NCBI RefSeq assembly: GCF_037975245.1
Contig: NC_092582.1
Location: 1,717,001-1,781,000, forward strand
From: Apostichopus japonicus
Lineage: Eukaryota > Echinodermata > Holothuroidea > Aspidochirotida > Stichopodidae
Direction of reading: 5' to 3'
Length of the DNA: 64,000 bases
Shown here: positions 15,101 to 27,100 of the stretch, one piece after another
Numbering within the stretch: the first letter of the stretch is position 1
Layout: every line of letters starts with the position of its first letter
Position numbers and translations under genes: made by a program
Notes under the pieces: generated by a model
Databases searched by the model: none
What the model was told of the DNA's origin: nothing
Seen by the model: only the letters and a program-made list of their open reading frames with translations

Positions 15101-18100
15101 ATGTAGGTACTTGATTTTCAATAGTGCTTGATTTACGATGCGTAAAATTGTCTGTGAAATCATTATTAACTGTCAGAAAGGCCATCATTTTTAATTGAAG
15201 TCTTACAGTGTGTATAGGGATAATGCGATTCTCATTTGGCTTCAAGAGTTATGGTTAGTGGCATATATGCAGCTATAGGGAAGCATAAGCACTCTTTGTT
15301 CATTCAATTGAGTAGCTGCAAACTGTACACAGCACACACCTTCATTCTCACATACACAAATATAGAAATGTGCAATATTCAGAAATGCAACATTGGTACT
15401 AACTAAAATTTAATAACCATTTCATTTTCATGCACGGGCACTTATGTTTGAGTATAGTGTTTGGAGAGATGTACATTAGATACAGTAGGCTACAATTATA
15501 GGAAATGTAGTCCCTTTTCTTTGTTTCATCCGTAGGCATGTATTACATACTAATTTCATTAATGAGGTGAAGAAATACAGCCTTACTGAGAAAGCTTAGT
15601 AAAAGTGGCAATTCATAATATGGTTATAGTTCCCTGAGTGGGTCAGTACAATAGCTACTGTAACTATAATTTGTCAATGTCCAATATGCCTTTCTTGTTA
15701 AAGATACCATATATAGTTGCTTTGTTTTTAAAACCCAATGGCTGTAGAGTTTGAAATTAAGCTGGAAACACATGTACAGTATGTCAGTACATATGATTAA
15801 ATGAATACATGACAAGTAGTTAAAAAGTCTGACTGCACTGCACAGGCAAGATGGAGTAATTTCAAAATGGACAATGAAATTTACATGTAATCATACATGT
15901 AAGGCATTTATGTTCAGAAATGGAAGGAAGGGATGTGGGGGGGGGGGGGGGGGTGGGGGGAGTGAGAGTGGTTAGAAGAGAACAGGTTAGGGTAATTTTT
16001 TTCAAACTTATAGAACACTTCTTAGCAATTCGCATGTCCTGTGTGATGTACTGTACAATAACATCGTAACAGATATTCTGCTATTAATACTGTTATACTG
16101 TATATACTGTACCGTTGCATTTGTTACATAAGTTTCTCAGGTCTAATGTGAGAACAGTGAGAAGCAAAATTCATCTTTTTCTTTTAGTTTGTGACATAAA
16201 TTGGGATTAAATGTAAATAAACCCAAAGGTGTATATTCGATGACCTTAACAATCATTAACATTGTGGTTTAAACATACTTTTACTGTACTTATTGTCTCA
16301 TCTGAAGTTCCTTTAATTTTTCACAAAAGATTCCAAATTTTATTGTTGGAATACTAGCCTACAATAATTTACACATGTAAAGGTGAGAGTTAGTTGAGAC
16401 TAGTGGAACACTAGTACAGTAGTTGTTACTCAGAGTTTCAGGCATTGAGCGATCATCAGACAACTCTGATGATCTGATGAGTTGTCTCAACTAATTCTCA
16501 CCTATACTTCACTCTGTCCACCGAACAAGATAGAGGCCAACCAACCAAACATATATGTACAGTATGTAAACATAAAATGTTCTTGTTTGATTGGCGTCAC
16601 TGCGTATGCTTGCTTCATAGTCTGCTTTTCCTTGAATTTAGTTGAATCACACAGTTAGCTGTCTGCTGCTTCAAAGTCTATATTGCTTAGAAAACTGATT
16701 TTAGACCATTGTTTTTATTTGTAAAATAGTTCTTTAGTCATGAGGTTTTCTGCTTTTCGTTGCTTTCTTTTTATGGGTAAAGATATTGAGAGTAATTTTA
16801 ATATTCTTCACTCCCCAACTATATTCTACAGTAGTAAAATTTTAGTACAGAGCAAGATAATAAATGTGAGGGAAATAAGTTTTCCATCTAGCAGCTCTAG
16901 TATTTGTTCATTATATATTTTTACCAGACAATCGACTTTTGAAATGTTCCTATTTTTGTTATTATTTTTTTCAGGCCGAGGCAGAACTACGTGTGGCGCA
17001 GACAGACTTCGACCGTCAGTACGAGATTACTAAGCTGTTATTGGAGGGCATCACCACAGCACATGTAACTACTCTTATATTTATAATCTGAAAGATGCAG
17101 TTTGGGTCGTCGGATCACAACTTTTTATCCTTCTGACCAATCCCCGTAGCATATACATATATTCATATATGTTTATGGGTCAATCCATATCTTCCACAAT
17201 ATCTACAATATTTGACATAAAATACTTTACATTTATGAAAAAGATGCCTCCAAACTTGACACAAATTTAGGGCTCTTAAAATGCAATCTGGATTTGGTTT
17301 CTAGGCATGGCCGTATCCTAGCAACCAAAAAGTTTTCAACATTTTTTTTGCCCAATTTCATCCTTTGAGACATAATGGCAAGACACCATATCAATTTCAG
17401 GCGATTCTGAGAGGGTCGACGTGGAGACTACTGTTGATTTGGCATTTATTGACCCATATATATGAATACGTAACAATCAGTATTATAAATTTGCGACATT
17501 TCAGTGGTTTTTATTGCCCAGGCTGCTGGTACTTACTGTAGTAATAGTGAGTTATTTATCGGTATAATCCAGTCTTTTTTTATTTCCATCCTCCAAAGTG
17601 TATTTGCTGAATGTCTTCCTTCTGGTTTGTGATGTCGGTGGAACTGTAGTTCAGTGATTTATTTACCTGGTATTGCATAACAAAATGCACGGTAAAATGG
17701 GAAAATTGCTGTACAAGTGCAAAGATGCATAGCAATATGTGTACACAGGAAACATGTAGTATTTTTATCTGCTGCGTAAAATGTGAATACTAAATTATTT
17801 GGTTTCTCTGAGATACATTCCTTCTCCTTAAAGGTGGAGTGTAAGACAATGCAAGGTATTGTTGGGCTCAAAGAACAGTTTTAAGCCGGGTTAAAATCTT
17901 TTCAGTTTTATCAACATGTGATGTAATGCAGAATGTTAGAAACATATCATTTGAAATAGCAAAGAAAGGATCTGCAATGGTTGAGATTTCTACTAGTAAT
18001 ATTTTATGAGTTATGTGTGGTCTTTTGTCCCAACTTTATGAGCTCTCTTCAGCAGCGTTTATGCTATGCTATACAGTAATACTGGATTACACTATTTGCT

Positions 18101-21100
18101 ACCATACAGAGTTTTTCACATAATACAAAACCTCATCTTCATTTGTAATCGATTTCCTTCAATCGCACATCCCAGGAAAGTTATCCAGTTCATTGTTTTT
18201 TCTTGTTCTCTTCACTTCCTTAAACGCAGTCCTCTCACCTGGAACGTTTGAAAGAATTCATCGAGGCACAGCAGAGCTATTACTCCCAGTGCAATCAACT
18301 CTGCTCTGACTTGCAGAGACAGATGGGAAAGTAAGTCATTATTATCAATCAAAAAAATGGAAATCAATCATGAAAAAGTGATACCAATGAAAGAAAAAAA
18401 AAGTAAGGAATTTGCATTAAGTCTAAATAGAACATTCATCCCAGTGTGCACTTCCATTTAAACAACAATTCATTTTCTGAAAAGTGGCAGTTTGTTCGAA
18501 CGCTTTGCTTATTCTCATCTGTCTGTTTCAATCTGAACATGTCAGAAAGTGTATTAGACTGTCTACCTAGTTTTACTAGGAACCTTTGAAAGTTAGACTT
18601 AAATTTACTCTCCTCAATGCACATACTGTAGTGGCCTAACCTCTGCCACGTAAAATGCTTGAAAGTTCCGTTCAGTTGCAAAGGTGTTTGTTGTTTGTTT
18701 AATATAGAAATTTCTTATAAATCATTACAAACCTATCAGATAATTCTCAAATTTGAAGATCAGAACAAATGAAAACAACAAATATTGACTCTCTCGTGAC
18801 CTTTGTCACATATTCGCAGTCATATGTTCAAAAAAGTTAGATAGTTAAGACAAGGTTGGGTTCAAACTCTGACATGGAATGTGACTACCATCAGGTAGTA
18901 AGTCATGGTTCAGTTTGGTCTTGAAACATTTAAAAAAAATAATAATAATATCATAGCTACAGTAAGATAATATAATAAGATAAGATAATATCATAGCTAC
19001 AGTAATAATAATATCATAGCTACAGATATCAGAGTTCAGTGCCAGAAATTAGCATATGGATTAGTACCTAATGAACTAGTTCAGAGATTTATACCATGGA
19101 GGAGAATTGCTCCATAGGTCAAAGGTCAATCGGTAACAGTATGAAACGTTTGTTGATAGACATTTAGATGATCCTACACTCTATACTGAAATGTATGTAC
19201 ACTAACGTGTTAGGGAGCACATGCCTGTAAATCTATGTGATCTCTGGTCCTACACTCTATACTGTAATGTATGTAAAAGAGTGACTACTAAAGTGTCCTT
19301 TAATTTGTATCTAAGGCTGTGATTACTGTAGATGATGTCATAACCTAACCTTACAAAATGTTTGATGGAAATTTGTTTACTATATTTGAAATTTATATAC
19401 AATCTACAAATTATGTTGTGGAGAAGTGTACAAAAACAGATGTGGAGAAGTGTGCAAAAACAATGTGGAGAAAGTGTGCAAACAAATGTGGAGAAGTGTG
19501 CAAAAAAACATGTTGAGAAGTGTGCAAATCATTTGTTTTGTTATTATGATGATTGGTTCCTTTCCATCTTGTCAGTGGTTGGTCACCTTTAAAGAATTGA
19601 CCAATCGTATGCATTCTCTCTAGCTATTTGTCGTTTGTATATACTGTATGTCAGCCTTCATTATTTGAAACATTCTGTAGGCCCGACGATCCTCCCAGTG
19701 CCGAGGGAAATTAAATTTCTCTCCCTTTTGACAATCGTAAGTATTCATATAAAATGCTTCAGGCCAGACAACAGCTGCCAACGCATGCCCTGATGTATTT
19801 AATCAGTAGAGCTTTTAAATGTCATTGCTTGGTGGTAGAAGGCATTTCAAGTTGTCAGCGATACATGTGTAACAACAAAATCATCATAAATTGAGATAGA
19901 ATGAAGGAAATAATACCTCTACACAGAGTTGAAGTTTGGAGTTTTGCCTCACTTTGACAATGCCAATTTAATTCGTGTAAAACTTTTGAGTACCTCTTAA
20001 ATCTAACGGAGAATTATTTGGTTAAAGTAACCACCTGGTGAGTCCTAATTGAGTAGCGAGTCCCTTACTATAAATTCAATCCATTAAAGACAAAATTTAC
20101 TTCCCAAAAAGGCAATTATAACTGCTGCTTTTCCATTTTGCAAACCTAACTTTGAGAAATTGACAGTATCTTTCCATAAAACAGTGTAATATAAAGTCCG
20201 ATGTGAATGCATACACTACTGAAATTAACAGTTATGAATTTAGCAAAGAGATAAAGCCAAACCAAATAATTTCTCTACTGTGTTATGCAGAATATTGAAG
20301 GGCGAAGAGAAATTCCTATGTTGACTTTTTTTTGGGGGGGATGAAAAAAATCTATAATTGATTTGCCTCTGTTGATATCCAAAATGTAAACATGTACAAA
20401 TCAATGATTTCTGGGAATAGTTTAACATAACAACAATACCACTGTGTATGTTTAGTCATAAATTAATGCCCAAACTATAGTGATGCATTAATCAGTCTGC
20501 AGAGGAACAAAGCAATGGGATTTATTGCAGATGCTAATCCTATGCATATTAAATTGATCTGACTCCCAGGGTAACAATATAGCTCTTTCATTTATTTTAT
20601 CAAACTTCACACATGTTACATTTTAAATGTCAATATAACCCAGTCACTGCATAATTTATGTTCATCTTTTAGCTAATGGATTGATTTATCAGCGCTTTTA
20701 AAGTCATTGAATACAAGTCGTTTTTAAAATGCAGTTGTCTGTGACATTAATAGGTTATGTTAAGATAGTGGATTGGAACCCCATCATTCTGTAAAACTAT
20801 CAGCTAAAGATAAAACAAGTTTTGTGCAGTTTAAAAGTTCAGGGTGGTACAAATAAAGTTTAATGATTAATAAAGCTTGACAAAGTCTGATAACAGTTAG
20901 GACTCAAGATGGATATATATTAAGAGAATTAACATTATTCGTGTATTAATAGTGTAAACAGTAGATAAAATAGAAGTTCCGTATGGTTGGGTGGTGTGTT
21001 GTATAGAATTAGTGGTCTTTGTTGTTACAGTATCCACCGGGTTGTGATATGTTTGTATTCTGTGTTGTTGGTTGGTCTTGTCTCCAGTAGTCTTGTTGTA

Positions 21101-23973
21101 ATGTCATTCCATGCATTTATCTATCAGCAATGGCAGTCATGTCTGCTAGGCAAGATGGCAGTCTTGTCTGGGCAAGATGGCAGTCTAGTCTGGGCAAGAT
21201 GGCAGTCTAGTCCGGGCAAGGTGGCAGTCTTGTGTGCTTGGCAAGATGGCAGTCTTGTCTGAGCAAGAACCAAGAAGTATAAAAAAAAGATTTCAAAAAG
21301 GACACTTTTTTTTCCATATAAAATACAGTATATAAATTCGTGGATGGTATTAAGCCATTGCTGGTCTGTATCTGTATGGAATCACACATCTCCGTGAAGC
21401 TGGTCCTTCTTGTCTGTGTAAATGCTTGCTGTACAGATCATCGCACCACACGGCTATTTCTACTCCTCTTCACTAGCTTTCCCGGTTCATTGGGCGGGAT
21501 TCTGCCGCCAAACTCCTCCACTCCTTCTGCTGGTAGCATGCCTTCAAAGGAAAGCCAGCCACAAGGGGACCGCAAAAAGGCCAAAGCTCTCTATGACTAT
21601 GATGCTTCTGATCCTTCAGAATTGTCGCTTTTAGCCGATGAGGTAAGCCCTCTGCTCCCTCATTGGTTAATCTGCAGGAATGTTGCAAAATGTAGCACAA
21701 AAGATGAATTGAATTCTTGCAGAGCAGAACTTTGAAATATTCGATTACAGCTAATTGATCAGATAAAAGGTGTCATGTCCTGTATATGTATACATATTTT
21801 CAAGAGAGAAAATACTTAAATTGATTGATTTACTGAATATTAAGAAAAGAATTGTCATTGCCACAATATTATTACGATTTAAATTGTCAGCTTTGCAGTT
21901 ATTTATATCCTTAGTTGCAGATATTTTCTACTCTCTGTATTTCCTGAAAAGTTGCAAACATATTGAAGTAAAATTCGGCACTGAAAGCACAGTTTCTTTT
22001 CCATTTAAAATTTCTTTTATGCAGTGTAGTATATGGAAAATCATTATCCTATCTCCTTCCTCTCCTCACCATCATCTATTTCCATCCCCATCTCCCCTCC
22101 CCCGCCCCACCCACTTACCCCCAAACCATTCTTTAGTAGTAATACTATAGCCCCTTTAAATACTTGAGCTAGAAAACATATTGAAGTAAAATGCTGCCCT
22201 GAAAGCAGTTTTTTTTCATTCAAAATTTCATTTATACAGTGTAATATATATGGAAATTCATTATCCTATCTCCTTCCTCTCCTCACCCTCATCTATCTCC
22301 ATGCCCTCCTCCCCCCCCCCCCCACTTACCCCCAAACCATTCTTTAGTAGTTACTTTAGCGCCTTTAAATACTTGAGCTAGAAAACCTAAGAAGAAAGCC
22401 AAATTATGCAACTATTTACGCAAGACAATGAGAGCGCCAAGCCTTTGTTATTCTAAATATTCACATTTGCGCATATGAATATTCATCATCAAAGGTCCTT
22501 AAATTAGTTAATAGGACTGCTTGAATGTCATCACATTTCATGCATGCTATATATAGATATTACATCATTATTGTTGCATTGTGATTGGTCAACTGTTATT
22601 TTGCATTATATTACTTTTTGAAATGGGTTATTGGCATTTATCACTTAAGCAGAAACTTGAAGCTGTGATAATGTAATGTAGTGGTGGAAGGAACTAACTA
22701 ACTAACTTAATTAATTAATTAATCAATTAATTTAATACATTAACGTATCAATGGCCAGTAAAGGCATAAAAGAACATTACAAGTTCGCTTTGGTTGTGCA
22801 TATGTGATTATTGCTATACATACATGTCAGTTGGTATCTCAGTGGAGCTATTTAGTGAATAATAATAATTATTAATGCCTTAAGTACTAAAATTCAGAAA
22901 AAGTATCTGGTCATGGTGCTGAACAATCAAAATAGGAGCTGGAAAGATGAGTTTAAGTTGTTGTTTGAAATAATTTAGATCAGGAGTGAAATAATTTAGA
23001 TCAGGAGCTGTTTTAATAAACAATGGTATTAAAAGTTCCAGAGACAAGGAGCTGCTGTAAACTCCAAAGGTAGTACTTCAGTTGGAAGCTTGTAACTAAG
23101 GTTAACAACTATCTTGTAAACTGGAAGATAGAGACCAGTTCCAACTTATGATAAGTAATTTTATTTGAGCAATGCATTTTCATATTGTGGCTATTATAGA
23201 CCTGATCACCCAATTAAATCTTGGAATTATATGGCTTCACAAACCTTCATTAATTGTCAATGCTCAAAGAAGAAAATTCAGTGGCTTAACTTAGACCTTG
23301 AAGTTTATCTTGTTACAGATTACCGAGGGTAGGAAAGTGAGGCTAATTCCTTGCTTTATAGACCCTGCTTCATGTTGGCATCTACATGCTTTATAAACAA
23401 TATTCTCAATCACACTGAGGTTTTTCAAGTCTAATCTGTCACTGAAAATTATTGTAATATCCTCCTTCATGGAACATTGACTAATTCTTTCATCCCTCGC
23501 CCCCCCCCCTTTCCCCTGCTTGAGCTCCCTGCCAACCCTCAGCAGGACTGAATTTAAAGATATAATATCAAGTACAGATAATCCCATATGGCTGATGATC
23601 TTGTTTGCAAGACATAATCATACCAGAGCTGCCCTACATATCATTTGTAGGTAGAAGTTTCATAGTAATAATTCTCTCAAAGTTGAAAATATCTTTTACA
23701 CCAAGAATCTTTCTTTGCTAAGAGTAAACTCATTGTACTGTTTAGATTGTTTGCCTATTTTAAGAGACATCGGGAAAGGGTACTGACCATTCCTTTCTTC
23801 ATTATAAATGTTTGAATTATTATTTTATTTTATTTGTATAATGTGTCTCTTTCTCTCTCGGTTTGCAGGTAATCCAAGTGTACAGTCCTCCCGGGATAGA
23901 TTCTGATTGGATGATGGGTGTTCGGGGAACGCAAGAAGGAAAGGTGCCTTTCGCGTACTTAGAAATGCTTTAA
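3090..23973 (+). CDS. SH3GLB1: Endophilin-B (SH3GLB1-type) BAR/SH3 protein, nine coding exons
   Basis: Coding exons: 3090-3149 (or 3451-3510), 4700-4841, 5396-5524, 7721-7854, 8887-8979, 16975-17064, 18230-18330, 21477-21642, 23869-23973. All have AG/GT borders and compatible phases, giving 339 aa (human protein is about 365). Residues 1-20 are the amphipathic H0 helix. The BAR domain spans about 21-245, with family blocks EKTELDAHFENLL, ALIKCGDTQ, KRLDLDASK and LLLEGITTAH. A short Ser/Pro linker follows. The SH3 domain is about 284-339, with ALYDYDA, ELSLLADE, SDWMMG and a C-terminal VPFAYLEML. Known family role: dimeric banana-shaped BAR proteins bind and tubulate membranes at Golgi, mitochondria and autophagosomes, and the SH3 recruits proline-rich partners. 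Exon 8 joins exon 7 as MG-N-FPGS, matching the vertebrate LGSFPS junction. Introns reach 8 kb. Endophilin-A is less likely because the BAR and SH3 segments follow the B type. Confidence 0.95.
3451..3510 (+). CDS. SH3GLB1: Endophilin-B alternative first exon 1b
   Basis: ATG at 3451 lies in an excellent start context (CCGCCATGG). It opens a second 20-codon segment, MDEFKKFAGQAGTFFNRAKQ, with a GTGAAC donor at 3511, again phase 0. Its AGTF..RA pattern is closer to vertebrate SH3GLB1 than exon 1a. There is no visible acceptor immediately before it. It is therefore best read as a separate promoter/first exon rather than an internal exon, and would be used instead of exon 1a. Confidence 0.85.
3903..4092 (+). 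repeat. Dispersed ~190-bp repeat, copy 1 (endophilin-B intron 1)
   Basis: It aligns with 11302-11480 over nearly the whole length. Shared blocks include GACTCTGRATACTGTTTGCA and CAGACAGGTCAGGTCCCAGA, and the hairpin CTGAGC-CTCTAA-GCTCAG. Type unknown; no tRNA boxes or clear inverted ends. Confidence 0.7.
8144..8376 (+). repeat. Minisatellite with TCAGGTCAACCTGA units, endophilin-B intron 4
   Basis: Six units of about 36-56 bp follow the pattern CACAATGTGCTGCACATCAG-GTCAACCTGACATAACAACA. Each intact unit contains the inverted repeat TCAGGT-CA-ACCTGA and a TGTGCTGCACA-like palindrome. Confidence 0.85.
8470..8577 (+). repeat. 12-bp minisatellite (ACTCACATGAAC)n, endophilin-B intron 4
   Basis: Nine near-identical 12-bp units. 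They keep a frame reading HEHS repeats, but the segment sits inside an intron between exons 4 and 5 and has no splice support, so it is not coding. Confidence 0.9.
11302..11480 (+). repeat. Dispersed ~190-bp repeat, copy 2 (endophilin-B intron 5)
   Basis: Second copy of the repeat at 3903. Here the central hairpin is perfect: CTGAGC-CTCTAG-GCTCAG. Same orientation. Confidence 0.7.
13435..13552 (+). repeat. (AAT/AAC)n trinucleotide microsatellite, endophilin-B intron 5
   Basis: About 118 bp of interrupted AAT and AAC triplets. The long Ile- or Tyr-rich frames across it are artefacts of the repeat. Confidence 0.95.
14425..14625 (+). repeat. G-rich degenerate tandem repeat, endophilin-B intron 5
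   Basis: Three loose copies combine GGTGCATA..TATGTA with GGAGGGAGGGGGT blocks. The clustered G runs could form quadruplexes on the coding strand. Confidence 0.6.
15937..15960 (+). repeat. Poly-G tract
   Basis: Seventeen consecutive G, then T and six more G. One of more than twenty G or C runs of nine or longer in the window. Confidence 0.9.
16381..16503. mobile_element. 123-bp foldback element in endophilin-B intron 5
   Basis: Terminal arms AGGTGAGAGTTAGTTGAGAC (16381-16400) and its inverse (16484-16503) match at 19 of 20 positions. Inside are further hairpins: CTAGTG-GAA-CACTAG, and GATCATCAGA-CAAC-TCTGATGATC overlapping AGACAACTC..GAGTTGTCT. It is probably a small MITE; no clear target duplication was found. 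Confidence 0.6.
17161..17467. mobile_element. Candidate 307-bp MITE in endophilin-B intron 6
   Basis: The right end read inward is ATTCATATATATGGGTCAAT. The left end is the same sequence with a 4-nt insertion (17161-17184). There is no coding content. The AT-rich flanks make a target duplication impossible to call. Confidence 0.45.
19420..19530 (+). repeat. ~24-bp tandem repeat, endophilin-B intron 7
   Basis: Five units of the form GTGGAGAAGTGTGCAAAAAC with small indels. Confidence 0.85.
19681..19736 (+). other. Candidate cassette (poison) exon in endophilin-B intron 7
   Basis: This 56-nt segment follows a TTCTGTAG acceptor and ends at a strong GTAAGTAT donor. Joined to exon 7, which ends in phase 2, it reads KPDDPPSAEGN followed by TAA. 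Inclusion would truncate the protein before the SH3 domain or trigger decay. The canonical mRNA skips it, since exon 7 to exon 8 gives the conserved junction. It may be a chance exon-like segment. Confidence 0.3.
21130..21270 (+). repeat. ~24-bp tandem repeat, endophilin-B intron 7
   Basis: About six units of the form GGCAAGATGGCAGTCTTGTC. It lies just before exon 8. Confidence 0.85.
21963..22389 (+). repeat. Tandem duplication of a ~215-bp block, endophilin-B intron 8
   Basis: 21963-22180 and 22181-22389 align end to end. They begin TTGAAGTAAAAT and end ACTTGAGCTAGAAAAC, each with a C-rich TCCTTCCTCTCCTCACC core. Differences are mainly substitutions and poly-C length. Confidence 0.85.
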
Positions 23974-24096
23974 ATTAATTACCTGATTCATAGCATAATG
24001 CTGCGTGTTCTATCTATATAAAGCAAGAGAATATTTTGATGGATCATTTTAAGCTTCCAAGATTCGCTTCAGAGTTTTGAATTATCTCAGAAAGTG

Positions 24097-24102
24097 AATA
24101 AA
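24097..24102 (+). terminator. Polyadenylation signal AATAAA of endophilin-B
   Basis: This is the first canonical AATAAA after the endophilin-B stop codon at 23971-23973, about 125 nt downstream. Further AATAAA sites occur downstream (for example 26991-26996), so longer 3' UTRs are possible. Confidence 0.45.
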
Positions 24103-27100
24103 AAATTCAATTCAGAAAATGAGTCTTTGAAAGTGCAAAAGATAAGAAACTTGTAACTTTGCTGAGTATATAAAGTAAATAAATAAAAATGAATTCTTCC
24201 TAAGTGTCTAAAAACTAATAATAAAGCTGAAGTATTATAGGTGAATTGCTTCTTTAAGGTATATTGTTGGTAGTTTGTCAAAGTTTTGCCTGTTTTCCTA
24301 TAAACTTCATGTATCCCATGTTTTGCCAGATTTGGTGTTGATATGTGGAAAATGTTGTAGATTGTTATTTGAACTTTAACATCTTTAGATAAACACTAAT
24401 TGCTGCAGTGCTAGAACAAATAAATTTTGCAATGTTGTAAAGCTCTTTGAAGGAACCTCTGCAAGATTTGGCATTCAATTTTTACTGCATTCACAAAATG
24501 GGAGAAATTTGTGCTTTATGCTACGCGAAATTTTACTCAACTCCAAAGTTACAGTTGCAACTCGTCTCATCTATGGGAATTTACAGCAATGCCTTTGTAG
24601 TAGTCAGAGGCAAACATACCAAAGTGTAAAGATACTTTACATGAGTGTTAATATTTCCTTGAATCACAAAGTTAAATAAATACCTACCATCATAATGGAA
24701 GAAAGCTAGAATACAATTTTTCTTGATGAATCTTAACAAAGTCTCTGCCGAAATAGACAAAGGGCCTATTTTACTTATTAAAGTTGTTTATTAGCAATAA
24801 TTTCTGGCCCAAATCTAGGGGCTTAAAATGATCTTTCCATCAAATATTTTATCATCCAGAAGGCTTGTTCTTATAATAGTGTATTATTTAATAATCTCTT
24901 GCCAGGGTTGTCGCTTGCGAATATATAAATAGAAAAGAAATGAAAATATAAATTTAAAAAAAGAAGCAAACTATAAGTAACCACAAGGTAAATTATAAGG
25001 TAAAATTAAGCAAAAAATTAAACAAAGAACTAGCTTCCTTGATACTTGTTGTTGCTTAATTAACTTTCATTTATGAGGATGAGGATGGCATAAGGTAAAC
25101 ATTTAAATAAAAAGTTTGCAACATGGTTTTAGACCTTTAGTGTAATATCATTTTTAATTCTCCTTTTGAATTAACTTCTTTGCTTGCTTTGTTTTCTTTC
25201 CAAAATTGAAGTATGGACACATTGAAATTAACCACGTAACAAAGACAAGTTTCTCAGCATTGTTAAAATTTATCAACATGCTTGGAAAAATTCACAGATA
25301 TACTTGTTACTGTAAAAATGTTCAAACACATGTAATTTCTCTGTAACTTCTAAGTATTAGTATTGCATGACCTTTTGGTCATGATTTAAGAAAAATAACA
25401 TCTCATTTTTAAGTGTCATTTGTTGGACTTTGTGCCGGGACGGTGTCTATAAATGTTTGATTCTTCACGCCATTTGGAGAGATTTAGACCAACTCAGTAT
25501 CTCTAGTATTCTTAAACTGAATAAAAAGTTGCCACTTAGACTTGCTTTGTCATTTTAAAGAAATAATGATATTGAGAAATCAATTTGTTTTCTAAGGTTT
25601 ACTTTTGAAATTTGTGATTTCAGACTTGTCACGTATTTGTAGTATTGTAGAATTCAAAATTGTTATACATTCTCTTTCACCCCCCCCCCCCAAAAAAAAG
25701 AAGAAAAAAAATATATATATATATAGATATATATATATGAAAATCGTAATGAGTTGGAAAATCAAGAACAGTGCAAAAACTTCCAGCCTCCACCGGGATT
25801 CGAACCTGGGCCTCCCGCTATATATATATCTAAGTACAATAAAAAAATATTTAAAAAAAAACAGATCAAGATATGTATAACAATTCTTCGTTCCAAACAA
25901 AAGGAGACAAAAATGCAGGTTTTTAGGAATATTGTGTTTCATGAAGTGAATAAAACCTCTAGGCGCTTGTCAATGAGGACTCAAGATAACTGCGTTATAC
26001 GATTGATTCTAATTCATCGGATTACCATTCAAAGAGAGAATTCTGAATAATTTCTGTTAAATCAATTGTAAAGGCATATTGATTCTTTCATGTTTCCTTA
26101 TCTTATCTGGTGGTGTTCAGTTTAACTTGAAAAGGAGAAAAAGTTGCAGAAAACTTGATGGATAGCTGTACTCTATTCAGCTTTGATATATATATATCCC
26201 GCAATATTATCCTGCAAGATGTAACGACATATAACTTTGCTTTAAATGTTCAAACGGCTGCTGTGTGATGCCTCAGTTCCATCTTGTGTTAGGTAATGGA
26301 CTTTTGGAATTGTTGTTTCCAGTGTTTGGTACATTTATCATCAGACACTTGTATGAGGTAACATGCAGAAGAGTCTTTATATAACAGCCTAATGTGAATA
26401 TTTTAGTTTGGATTCAATTCACCTCACTTTGAAGTGAAAAGTTTCAAGCTAAATATTGATTCGTCTGCTGTGTCAACTTTCATTGCACCTTGGCGGGTAT
26501 GACAGATATTACATCAATTAAAAAAGAAATTGTCCGTCTGATGCTGGGCTTTTTAATAAAGGGAATAACCAAGATGGCTATCGATATGGGCAGAAGTCTA
26601 GGCTATAGACTTAAATGGAACTGCACATTTGTTGAGACTTCAATTGGAATGTTTTTGCCATTGGCAAAGTCTAAATCAGAAAGAATACTCAAGATTGTGT
26701 TCATGTGTTTGGAAGGTATTTTGACAAATAAAATTGCCAGACTTGTGCAATGGCTGTTCCCAATCAAGGAAATCACAGTAGGCTGAAGTTAGGTTTTTAA
26801 GTGGCCATCCATTGAAGTTGAGGTTAAGTGAAAGTTTACTGTCTATATTAAATCTACATTCCTAAATTTTCATTAGTGACCATTTTCTTCTCATTACTGG
26901 AATTAACTCTTTTAATTGGGCTAACATGCTTTTGCTTGCTATAAATGAGATCTCCACAAAAATATGTACTGCTTTAGTATGACGATATATAATAAAACCT
27001 TATAAAGTAATCTGGTGTTTTATCAAACTTGTTAATGCCTGTATGTACGTTCCAGCTTATGTACCGAGATGTTGTAATGAAGTTACCATTCAAATATGTT

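Larger units (their letters stand above)
8980..16974 (+). other. Endophilin-B intron 5 (8 kb)
   Basis: The longest intron of the gene. It holds the second dispersed repeat, the AAT microsatellite, G-rich repeats and the foldback element. Short TACTGTA/TACAGTA strings are unusually frequent at 13.8-16.1 kb. No nested gene seen. Confidence 0.6.

Noticed and set aside
16468-16495. Third hammerhead ribozyme at CTGATGAG
   Set aside because: Stem II-like TTG..CAA is followed by CTAATT, not GAAA, and there is no cleavage triplet with stem III.
26490-26786. 98-codon plus-strand gene downstream of endophilin-B
   Set aside because: No recognisable motif and no related sequence in the window; AT-rich chance frame, possibly within the 3' UTR.
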